Source: Apostichopus californicus (lineage: Eukaryota > Echinodermata > Holothuroidea > Aspidochirotida > Stichopodidae). Taken from it: a DNA stretch of 29,718 nucleotides. The position numbers and the translations under genes are program-made. The stretch lies in NCBI GenBank assembly GCA_020650975.1, contig JAIPMN010000574.1, positions 1 to 29,718 of the forward strand. Reading direction: 5' to 3'. The notes beneath the pieces are model-generated. The model was not told where the DNA came from, ran no database searches, and was given only the letters and a program-made list of their open reading frames with translations. Shown here piece after piece: positions 21,801 to 29,718 of the stretch. Position 1 is the stretch's first letter, and each line of letters begins with the position of its first letter.

Positions 21801-24506
21801 CCGAGCCAGGTCTTCTGCAGGAATACTTGAAGCTTCACAGTATCCCATGAAGAAAAGTGAAAATTCCATGGCTGGCACGTCAATTTCACCAAGCAATCTT
21901 TGCAACAAAGAATTAAAAAAATATATATAATTACTAATGGCAAATCTCTAAGAACTGAAAACAGAACATGTGGCACGTGGAAGGTTTCATGGTAGTTTGA
22001 AACAGAATCTCAAGGCTGATTGTATATTTGTTAATATGATTTTACCATGAAGCGATCTGATCAATTCTCATTCATCTGACCAAGTTGAATTTTTCCTCAG
22101 TTGTTCACAAGTTCACATTACAAACTACATTCTGGGTAGTGATCAAATTACACACAAAATGAAAGATTACAATAATAAATGTAAAAAATGAAAAAGTTAT
22201 GAAAACTGGGACTCTTCATAAGAACTTTGGGGACCATGAAAAATATACAGTCATACTTAATAACCTTTTTGAAAGTGAACCTTGGCAAAGTTGCATTTCT
22301 GTGACCGGTAGTCATGCACTTTAACAATTCATATTACATGTTTTTTGTTACATAATTTGCACATCTTTTTTGTATCTATACAGCATAGTAGTCTCATTGA
22401 TTGATAGTCCCATCATACAATCTCAAGCAAACACTTCTGAAAACACCTCACAAAGTAGCCTTTGGATAGTGAAATCAAAATCGTATTTTAAGACCTGTCA
22501 TATGTATGTACAGTATTGTCTTCTCAGTTTATCTGTGTATTATATGATACGTCACAATCAGCTCGGCAGAGACCTTTCAAAGCTTGCAGTTAAAAACTTG
22601 ACCACTTCAGTACCAGATTGGCCAGTTCAACAAAAGGCCTTTCATCCTCTGAAAATGGTAATGTTATAAAGGAAAACTGCTACAAAGGTACTTATGTAAC
22701 AAACAACATTTCAGGATTAAATGGTCTTAACATTTATGATAACTGCACCTCATTCCAAGAACTCTGCTGTAGAAATCCACGGACTTGCGAGGGTCTTTGA
22801 TTCGCATCATTGTCTGCTGGAGGTAGAACCCCTGGAAGGAGAAAACAGAAATTCAAGTATCTGAGGCATCCATTAGTAGTTTATATTGAAATATAAAGTT
22901 ATAAAATACAACCGGTCCAAAATTTGGCTGTCAAAAGTCTTATACTACATACAAGGGTGGCCTAACGGTGACCTGGGCCCTCCACCACCAGCAATAGGAG
23001 AGTGCCCTGCTGCTTGACCCCATTTGTAAGACAAAGGATTGAGATTAATTACACACTTCCCATTACAACCACAGTGTCTTTATAGTCTTACATGAATAAA
23101 GCTTCTAAAGCTCAAAGTATTCAAGTGGGACATAACGTCCATCCAAGTAAATGACTATATGCACATACAGTATTGGGTTTGATTAGGAAACTCACTATGG
23201 AGACTAGAAGCTAGGCACAATGCTGCTCTGAGCTCTTGGAAACTGCCCGGTTGCCTGATCGACAATCACCTGACTCCATAAGACGTGAACTACTGTATGC
23301 ATGTTATATGAAGGAATGTAATAGTCATTGCAAGGGGCACTTAAAGGCTCATTTCCATGTAGACAATTCCCCATTAATAACCACTCTGTCTTCTACCAAT
23401 CAGAAAATCAAACAATCCCAGGACGTTTCCTACAATCTTAATTATAGCCTCTACTCTTTCCCAAAGTCGTAGGTGTGGAATGCTATCATAATGCATTGGA
23501 AAATCCAAATAATGAGTATCAAGACAATGACCTATCAGTCCATAAATCCAAGCATCTGAGTAACTGTGTAGCTGATGATTACCCTGGAATTAATCCATGA
23601 CGACAGGATAAAAGCACATGGTTTGCTTACATAAACTTCGAATTATGTAATCATGCATACAGTATATGATCCTGAATGATGATGGCCTCCATCAGTTTAC
23701 ACACCACACTAGTTAAGCTAACAATTAGACTTAATTATAAGTTAATCAGACTACGGGCCCTTTTTGAGGATTGGACTGAGATGTACGTATCCTTCCAGCT
23801 ATTTTGTGATTTCTGCTCATCTAAAGAGAACTGCATTATAATTGATATCGACTCAGCAATAACTGGACAAAGTGGTTTCAAAACACATGGATCGATGAAG
23901 ACCATCCAGGCCACGTGAATTGTTGACATACAGCCTATCAAACTTCTCCATATAACCATACCCTCTGAAACAAGGGCGTAGGAACCGGTAATAATTCATG
24001 ACATTGAAAATGTAGCAGGAACTTTCTCCATAAAAAAACCCAGCAAAGACGGTGAATCTGATTCTGAAAGCCTGAAACTGAAAGACATGAAAGAACTTCG
24101 GGTATGTGCCCCGTTAAGGTGCAGAGGTCAAATGAATGACATCACATTCAAAAATGATGTCATCGAAAGCCAATAATAAACCTATTTTCGAAATCGTCAC
24201 AGCCTTGCGAATAAGGTGTCTGTGTACGTTATTCGCCGGTCTGCCCTGCGAATAATCACTTCGTTTAAAATTACCAAATTAATTGTATGATTGATTGGAA
24301 CATCATGAAATATTCGGAAAACTCCAGTTGCCCAAAGTTAGGCTACATTTTACTTACTTAGTAGTACAGCGTTAGGCTACAGTATTTGCAGTAAGTATCA
24401 CCCTCCCCTCCCCATCGGCAGCCTCAAGAGGACTAATTACCTTTGTACTTTCATCTGGCTCTGAACAAGCATTCTGTGCGTCTCCTTTTTTCATACTGCT
24501 CGCCAT
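18778..24506 (-). CDS. GLO1: lactoylglutathione lyase (glyoxalase I), six exons
   Basis: GLO1 is a cytosolic metalloenzyme that turns the methylglyoxal-glutathione hemithioacetal into S-lactoylglutathione, the first step of methylglyoxal detoxification. Exons 24506-24441, 22831-22749, 21897-21757, 20876-20806, 19587-19498 and 18857-18778 splice with consistent GT-AG sites and phases into 531 nt, 176 aa. Human GLO1 is 184 aa. The two vicinal-oxygen-chelate halves are visible: [20 protein letters not shown]...LGM (24-49) and [20 protein letters not shown] (121-140). The metal ligands align as Gln28, Glu94 (LELT), His122 (GHIG) and Glu168 (YWIEIL). FIQDPDGYW is fully conserved. All active-site residues are present, so it should be functional. 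It converges on SDHAF1. Confidence 0.97.
19498..19587 (-). CDS. GLO1: GLO1 exon 5
   Basis: The acceptor TTTCCCTAG leads into [20 protein letters not shown], then VPFIKKPDA and a split Gly. It carries metal ligand His122. The donor is G|GTATGC. Confidence 0.97.
20806..20876 (-). CDS. GLO1: GLO1 exon 4
   Basis: The acceptor TTTATTACAG leads into [20 protein letters not shown], then KGF and a split Gly. This is the linker between the two domain halves, matching the NWGTEDDE...HNGNSDPRGFG segment of human GLO1. Confidence 0.96.
21757..21897 (-). CDS. GLO1: GLO1 exon 3
   Basis: It encodes Arg50 (split) through Thr96: [19 protein letters not shown], a variable loop, then [12 protein letters not shown] with metal ligand Glu94. 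The donor is TA|GTGAGT, splitting the Tyr97 codon. Confidence 0.95.
22749..22831 (-). CDS. GLO1: GLO1 exon 2
   Basis: The acceptor CTCCTTCCAG leads into [20 protein letters not shown] and YSRVLGM, ending AG|GTGCAG in phase 2. It carries the first metal ligand, Gln28. Confidence 0.96.
22832..24440 (-). other. GLO1 intron 1
   Basis: This 1.6-kb intron contains a solo hAT terminus at 23971-23988. Plus-strand open frames inside (for example 23236-23472 and 23676-23918) have no recognised motif. Confidence 0.85.
23971..23988. mobile_element. solo hAT-like terminus inside GLO1 intron 1
   Basis: CAAGGGCGTAGGAACCGG is identical to the left end of the complete element at 15504. No right end was found in the following 450 bases, so this is a truncated insertion. 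Confidence 0.55.
24441..24506 (-). CDS. GLO1: GLO1 exon 1
   Basis: ATG at 24506 begins a 22-residue, poorly conserved N terminus ([20 protein letters not shown]) ending TK|GTAATT in phase 0. The DESTK end aligns with the corresponding human segment just before the first conserved strand. Confidence 0.93.
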
Positions 24507-24597
24507 TCTACACTGATTAGTCGTGTCTACGTATATCGACCTGTTCCTTCCAAGAAAGACGTGTGACTGCCTCTATTTCACAACCGGTGACTGTGAT

Positions 24598-24759
24598 ATG
24601 GCATATTTATGTACACCGTCGAACAAGAAAAGCAAACAGTTTGCCTTACCTCCATGGTTTAGTAGAGGAGAATTAAATGACGTTGCACAATTTGTACGGC
24701 GAACCTACGATCCTTGCTCTATCTATATCAATACATCCTTACAGGGAACCCAAATGTAA
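24598..24759 (+). CDS. unrecognised small open frame upstream of GLO1, divergent
   Basis: This 53-codon frame begins MAYLCTPSNKKSKQFALPPW and ends YINTSLQGTQM. An in-frame ATG at 24523 would extend it to 78 codons. It lies head to head with GLO1, about 90 bp from that gene's ATG, so both could share a promoter. Its stop overlaps a donor-like ATGTAATA, so it could be a first exon. No family is recognised and there may be no protein. Confidence 0.2.
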   Translation: MAYLCTPSNKKSKQFALPPWFSRGELNDVAQFVRRTYDPCSIYINTSLQGTQM

Positions 24760-25258
24760 TAATTGCTTGGTCAATGTAACTAGTACAAGGTATGGAACCG
24801 AGTAGTCTTCCTTAGCAGATAAAAAGTTATTTTATCAGTAATGTTTTGAATGTATAATGACACCTTTGTGTCGATTTGAAGACTTTATCATGTGTCATTC
24901 TTTCGACGATGACAACGTCCTACTGGTTGAAGTTTCACTCTAATCCACAGCATGTTCATCATATGTATTGTAATTTTGTACTCATACCACAGATGTCATT
25001 GGATGGCGAGACACCACAGAAATTCAACACAGTTCTGTACGAATACCAGATATCCAGGGGCCCTGTGTCAGCTTGAAGCTAGCAGCCAATAAAAACGTTA
25101 GGAACACATGAGATCCAGAAAAGTCACGCATACAAGGTCACCACGAACTTCGCAAGGCACCATTATTTCGATATTAATGGTCATCAATATTGGCCCAAAC
25201 TTTATGCGTGCTAAATGTACTGTTACGTTTTGCAAAAGTACTTCCTAGAGGCTCTGAT
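24760..25258. other. intergenic, nothing recognised
   Basis: Spacer upstream of the first GGGAGTT hairpin. No supported gene. Confidence 0.4.
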
Positions 25259-25283
25259 CAGGGAGTTCCATAACAACTCCCTG
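25259..25283. repeat. CAGGGAGTT hairpin, copy 1
   Basis: The arms CAGGGAGTT and AACTCCCTG pair perfectly around a 7-base loop, CCATAAC. Related hairpins occur at 29004 and 29101. Confidence 0.85.
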
Positions 25284-25410
25284 CTCTGATACTCCAAATT
25301 ATTCACAGACAAATATACCAGTGTACTCGTGTGCATTTAAGCCTGTACTTTCACATACATTGAATGTTCATGATAATTGGGGGAGAAGTGGGGGTAGGGG
25401 GGGGGGGGGG

Positions 25411-26467
25411 CAAGGGCGGCGGAACCGGGGGGGCACAGGGGGCACGTGCCCCCCACTTTTCCTCAGGTTATAAATGTGCCCTTTTTCTACATAAAAATTT
25501 CTAAATAAAAAAAAGAGTTTACAAAGCGAAACCCACGTCGATTGATATATTTCGGGAAGTTTTATATGTTTACTACCATTAGCGTAGGAGCCCAATTTGA
25601 TTTGGGGGGCTGTAACGACTTGCCCGAAAAATATTACCAAAATTTTTCGCGCGCTCCGCGCGCGTTCAACATGTTAATGTGCATATCATATAGGCAAGCG
25701 TCGGTTATTACATCGCATGCCAGTAACATACAATCATTTGCCGTCTTATTACCCTTCCATATTGGTTATAATTATTGGGAAAGTCGTTACAATAATCATG
25801 ATCATAATAATATCAGTATAACGATTGAAAAACACATAGCAAATTATTTTTCTTTCAGTAGGTGCCCGAAAAATTCACAGCATATTGCCCGAATTTTCAC
25901 AAAATATTTGGTTGGGGGGCCCCCCGCCTCCTACGCCTATGTTTACTACCACAAGGCTTCTAACATTCTGGTGAGTGCCACTATGCATATTCAATTTGCC
26001 AAAAAATCCTAATGCATTTCCAAAAATGCATTGCTATATTACATTGTGACTTTGTAATAAGCAGAAGCCATTTATAGCCTACTATGAATAATGAGTATAG
26101 TTTTAATATCCCATAACCTACCCCATCCTTTCGTATTTTGACATATTTCATTTGCTTTCATCAGTGCATGTATCGATCGCGTGTGCAGGGACTTGGACTT
26201 GATAATGATTTCACCTCATTTTGTCTCGAAAGAAAACTTGTTCCTTGCTTCCCAATTTGCACATTGGATATTGCAGTGCTAGTATGCATTGTTTCCTTGA
26301 GGGGGGGGGGGGGCGTTGATGGAGTGATGTGTATACGCAAATAAGATAATACAATAAGAGTTATAAAGGGTACTAAATATCAGGCTGCATCAGTCCAATC
26401 GAATTTCTACAAAGTGCCCTTCGACGTTGGTGCCCCCCCCAGATTAAAAGTGCTTCCGCCGCCCTTG
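25411..26467. mobile_element. older hAT-like element interrupted by a nested insertion
   Basis: The termini CAAGGGCGGCGGAA and its exact inverse (14 bp, no mismatch) bound 1057 bp. Removing the nested element and one duplicated octamer leaves about 684 bp. C-rich and G-rich subterminal tracts include the palindrome GGGGGCACGTGCCCCC. The left flank is a 14-G run and the right flank is TTGATACT, so no target duplication is visible. It may have been lost to G-run expansion. No transposase is seen. Confidence 0.75.
25577..25941. mobile_element. nested hAT-like miniature element with perfect 8-bp target duplication
   Basis: TTTACTAC directly abuts both ends (25569-25576 and 25942-25949). The termini are CATTAGCGTAGGAG and, inverted, CATAGGCGTAGGAG. 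A GC-rich hairpin, CGCGCGCTCCGCGCGCG, lies in the left half. The right end has a GGGGGGCCCCCC palindrome. It is 365 bp with no transposase. It inserted into the older element at 25411-26467 and is therefore younger. Confidence 0.9.
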
Positions 26468-27670
26468 TTGATACTGCTATTCAATTACCATTTCCTCAAG
26501 GCTTGACACCATTCAGTAGGCTTTATAGTGTTTGCAATGTGCATATCTTTAACAAAAATTGAATAGGTCATTATTCACTTTATTATTTTTAGTCTATAGT
26601 TCTTGGAAAGTGGCATATTTCCTCCTGACAGTCATTAAACAGACGCGATATCTGGTAAAGCGAAAATATCACTTTGCCAGGCTTTGGCTGCATTAGCAAC
26701 AATGTCTACACGTAATGTTTTTACATTAGTCCGACCGTGAGAATAACTGCAGCAGTTTAAACCCTTATGTAGTCATTTTGCATAGAGTTGTATGACCTCT
26801 GTCATGTACTGTTGAAGTTGAGCTTACATGAGCTTACAGGGTACATATTATGTGTCATGCATGTGCTTTAAACCAGGCAGGGGAGCTGGGGGAGAGGCAG
26901 TGGTCATGTGCATGAACTTTTGAGGCAATGTCCTCTGTTCTGGGAATAAACCCTGGCCGTGAGGGTATACTAGCTATGAAAAATACAAGTGGTGAAATTT
27001 CCGTGCAATTCCTGAAGTTTTGAGAAAACTGAGATAATTTATGGACTTGTTTTTGCTTCGAACTCACGGTCTCGTTTTCTACCCTAAAGTTGATATACTT
27101 CTTGCAAACATGTTACAAATTCAATCTATATATATAGTGGCTTCGTTAAGAAGCAGCTTTTCGTGACGTTTTCCTTGCTTTATCTTGCTTCTCTTAACTG
27201 CTACAATCACCTTCTTCAAAGGAACCCCTAAAAACTTCACCGAAGGAGCTATGGTTTATTGTTTTTTTCAATGTCGCAGGAAATATATGAAGGCTGAATA
27301 TGTTGGGGACTGCAGTCTCTAAGGCCATTTTGGTAGCCATTAGCTTGAATTTCCAGAGAGTTTGACAGCCCGGAGAGTATTTGACACCCCCCCCCCTCCC
27401 GAGGATTTTTGTTGTAAGAAGGACTTTAGTACGCAAGTGTAGTATCCTGGTTTCTCTCTCCTAAGAAGACACCCTCCATAAATGGACTGATTATCGCAGA
27501 ACCACTAAAAATACACTTCTGCATTGTCAATCTGAGACATCACCGCACATCTCCATCAGGGAAATGCTCGATAATGACCCTGCCGTCAGAATATTTTGCA
27601 ACTGATATTTTCCGGGTGCCCCCTCCTGTCTGCGTACGTACTTGCTGTCATTCATGGAGCCACCCTAGTT
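26468..27670. other. intergenic, nothing recognised
   Basis: AT-rich spacer with a 10-C run at 27387-27396. An 80-codon minus-strand frame (27436-27194) has no recognised motif. Confidence 0.4.
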
Positions 27671-27883
27671 CTATATTGCTCGTTGTTGTTGAACAACCAA
27701 TTTGTTCCCACACATTGCCATGCTTTTCTTTTTTTCTGGAGCAAGTATTTCGTCATCTGAAGTCTCTTCATCAGTGTCAGTTTCTTCTTTATTGCTCCTT
27801 TTTAATTTTCTCTTCAGTTTTGCTAATAGCTTCCTTCTCCTCATCTCACTGGCATTAACCTCCTTCATTGTAGCCCTGTATCC
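27671..27883 (-). CDS. possible terminal exon of an unrecognised basic/acidic protein
   Basis: The acceptor-like CTGCCTACTTTCAG precedes 70 codons that begin GYRATMKEVNASEMRRRKLL and end in a stop at 27671. A Lys/Arg-rich segment (KLKRKLKRS) is followed by an acidic one (EETDTDEETSDDE), as in many nuclear proteins. Alternatively, the frame opens without splicing from an ATG at 27925 (84 codons). I do not recognise the family and could not find matching upstream exons in the remaining 1.8 kb. Confidence 0.35.
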   Translation of the reverse strand, partial: GYRATMKEVNASEMRRRKLLAKLKRKLKRSNKEETDTDEETSDDEILAPEKKKSMAMCGNKLVVQQQRAI

Positions 27884-27925
27884 CTGAAAGTAGGCAGTTA
27901 AATAATTGAGAGCAAATTTAACCAT

Positions 27926-29003
27926 ATTGCTTCGAAATGAGAAACTTGCATTCGGGGGTATATACTGCCAAAAACATATCCTCTTTAACTTCCTTTTAGA
28001 GTATTAGATGCAATTTGTATTTTCAAAGGAAACGGCATACATGTGGCAATCTAGCAATGTTGTAATTATGAAATTCAGCTTGGTCAGTGAAGTATTCAAT
28101 TTCAAGTATGCCAAGTCATTGCTACAAAAATTTGATTCATATGTAACTTTTCCCAGTTTGGATATTTACCCCAGAATTGCTTGTGACATCAGTGTCAGCA
28201 AATTAAACAATTTATCAGTCATTACAATTCATCTCTTCAGAAATGTTTAAAGGTGGGTTTCTTAAAACAGTTGGAAGAAAGAGACATAAAGTTTAAAATA
28301 TACAACACGGTCCTCACAAAGCAAATGTACAGAGAATGTACAGAGAAACCAAATTCACCTTACCATATCGGTTATCCAGTACTTTATTCAAGTGAAATAC
28401 TTGTCTATTTTACTTCAGTGAAATTGTACTTTGCTCAAATTTACTTCTGGTTGAATTGTATCTAGCCGTATTATATTCACTTGATTGACAAAACTTTGGT
28501 TTTCTTAGTAAAGAGATCGTGCTGAATTTGTATAAACAGTTCAATGGTTAGGCCTCCTCGTGATTTTGCGGCATTGGCTTGGAATCCTTTTCATGCAAAG
28601 ACACAAGTTTCTTGTAGAACAAGTCCAGTGGAGGCCACTAGGCTTATTCCGGAAGTTTTAGTAATCATTATATCAAAAATACTGTAGCTCCCTGGACTAA
28701 CACCATTGACCTGTGAGCAACCTGTTAGGTTAGGTTTGTGTGTTAAGTAGGCTAACCTTATACTAATAGCTGATACCATGTAGTGATTTGAGATGCATTA
28801 GCAACTGGCCCTAATATAATTGAATTTGACGTGGTAGTTATTATAATAACTGGGCTAGCTGTTGATACACAATATGATTATCAACATGCAATTCCACTTT
28901 TATACTTTTAAAATCAATTTCAAGGCTAAAAGTAGAACTCAGACAGTTATCTGTAGTGAAGGGTAAGCCCGTCCTACCCTAACCTATACAATGTGAGTTT
29001 AAT
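27926..29003. other. intergenic, nothing recognised
   Basis: AT-rich, with two unassigned plus-strand frames (28008-28250 and 28253-28465). It includes a 16-bp perfect palindrome, AGTTATTATAATAACT, near 28836. Confidence 0.4.
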
Positions 29004-29029
29004 CAGGGAGTTTTTATAAAAACTCCCTG
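29004..29029. repeat. CAGGGAGTT hairpin, copy 2
   Basis: A perfect 26-bp palindrome in which CAGGGAGTTTTTA is followed by its exact inverse. Confidence 0.9.
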
Positions 29030-29100
29030 GTATAATATCGTTCGCCCAGCTATTAGTATTACCCTATATGTGCATAGGCTGGAGAGCGTAAGTGATCAAC

Positions 29101-29127
29101 CCGGGAGTTGCCATAGCAACTCCCTGG
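29101..29127. repeat. CAGGGAGTT hairpin, copy 3
   Basis: The arms CCGGGAGTTGC and GCAACTCCCTGG enclose a CATA loop, with one imperfect pair near the outer end. Confidence 0.85.
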
Positions 29128-29490
29128 ATCGACAGCGACAATAGACACGTACACGTGCCTTATTACTGGCCTAGCCCATGACCTATCCACGTGAGATTCA
29201 ATGAACACAAGCCTAACGCGAGGCCTAACCTACGCTTGTCCTATTATTAACCTAGCATTAATTGGGCCTAGGACTAGTGATCCGGAAATTAGTTTTCAGC
29301 ACAAAATTGTGGCAAGTCTAAGCACAGGCATACCTGTGGTGCTAGTCGAACGAATGTACCTTGTCTGTCTCCGGCATTTTTGGCTTGACTTCTGTGGTGT
29401 ATGCATCTTGCATGTAGACAAATATGTTACAGTATGTAGGTAGGTACCATGTCCCGCCATTTCTTACTTTCTTCAGTACAGAACGTAAAT

Positions 29491-29567
29491 TATTACGTAC
29501 GTACGTAATCAAAATTACGTACGTACGTAGTGTTATTACATACGTACGTAATAACACTACGTACGTA
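29491..29567. repeat. ACGT-rich palindromic microsatellite
   Basis: Several (TACG)n blocks lie here. Bases 29520-29539 (TACGTACGTAGTGTTATTAC) are the exact inverse of 29548-29567, giving a 20-bp-arm palindrome around the 8-base centre ATACGTAC. Confidence 0.95.
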
Positions 29568-29668
29568 TTTTTTCTGTTACCCTGTTCTCTCTTGATATTT
29601 GTTCTTAGATCTATTGTGTTCTCAAGTTCAAAAAGCCTTGCTTCTTGTCTTTCAATTTGTTGCGTTAA

Positions 29669-29718
29669 GTGGCATACTCCTATTGGAGTCTATATCCTTC
29701 CGCCCGATTGTTCACCTT
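29669..29718 (+). mobile_element. left end of a second TTAA-flanked element, cut by window end
   Basis: After TTAA (29665-29668), the sequence GTGGCATACTCCTATT and what follows matches 797-845 closely, in the same orientation, with one fewer G at the tip and a handful of substitutions. The rest of the element lies beyond the window. Confidence 0.8.

Noticed and set aside
24523-24597. Faint resemblance of the MSTYIDLFLPR start to the N terminus of a small APC/C subunit
   Set aside because: Similarity stops after about 12 residues and the rest does not fit, so it is probably chance.
28008-28465. Two consecutive plus-strand frames of 80 and 70 codons
   Set aside because: AT-rich, no motif, no convincing splice or start context.

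Overview
The window reads as nuclear DNA of an animal, most likely a marine invertebrate. Its genes are split by GT-AG introns, it is AT-rich and gene-poor, and short terminal-inverted-repeat DNA transposons, microsatellites and long poly-G/poly-C runs are plentiful. A 10-base N run shows it is a draft scaffold. The mix of a secreted C-type lectin, mitochondrial SDHAF1, glyoxalase I and many hAT-like miniature elements with GGCGTAGGA-type ends is compatible with an echinoderm or another invertebrate deuterostome. That placement is inference; the sequence alone does not fix the species.

Three genes can be reconstructed fully. (1) A secreted single-domain C-type lectin lies on the minus strand (8672 to 1916) in three exons encoding 178 aa. 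It has a signal peptide, but the inner conserved disulfide pair has become serine. (2) SDHAF1, the mitochondrial complex II assembly factor, lies on the plus strand (16867 to 17151) with an uninterrupted coding region of 94 aa. (3) Glyoxalase I (GLO1) lies on the minus strand (24506 to 18778) in six exons encoding 176 aa, with all four metal-ligand residues present. SDHAF1 and GLO1 converge tail to tail. The three genes share no pathway beyond general housekeeping (mitochondria, methylglyoxal detoxification) and secreted recognition.

The space between and inside genes is largely mobile-element debris. It includes a TTAA-flanked element (796-1256) whose left end recurs at 29669 to the window end; a 178-bp element in lectin intron 1 (6586-6763); a 727-bp PIF/Harbinger-like element with doubled ends and a transposase remnant (13308-14034); three hAT-like elements with perfect 8-bp target duplications (14220-14549, 15504-15865, 25577-25941), the last nested in an older hAT-like element (25411-26467); and several solo ends. 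There is also a 0.3-kb compound trinucleotide microsatellite (10627-10942), a spaced G-rich duplication (11450-11890), a family of three CAGGGAGTT/AACTCCCTG hairpins near the right end, and a 20-bp-arm ACGT-rich palindrome at 29520-29567. No tRNA, rRNA, CRISPR or prokaryotic feature was seen. I found no clear new multi-gene system. The best candidates for new description are the hairpin family, the double-ended Harbinger derivative and the lectin with a lost disulfide.
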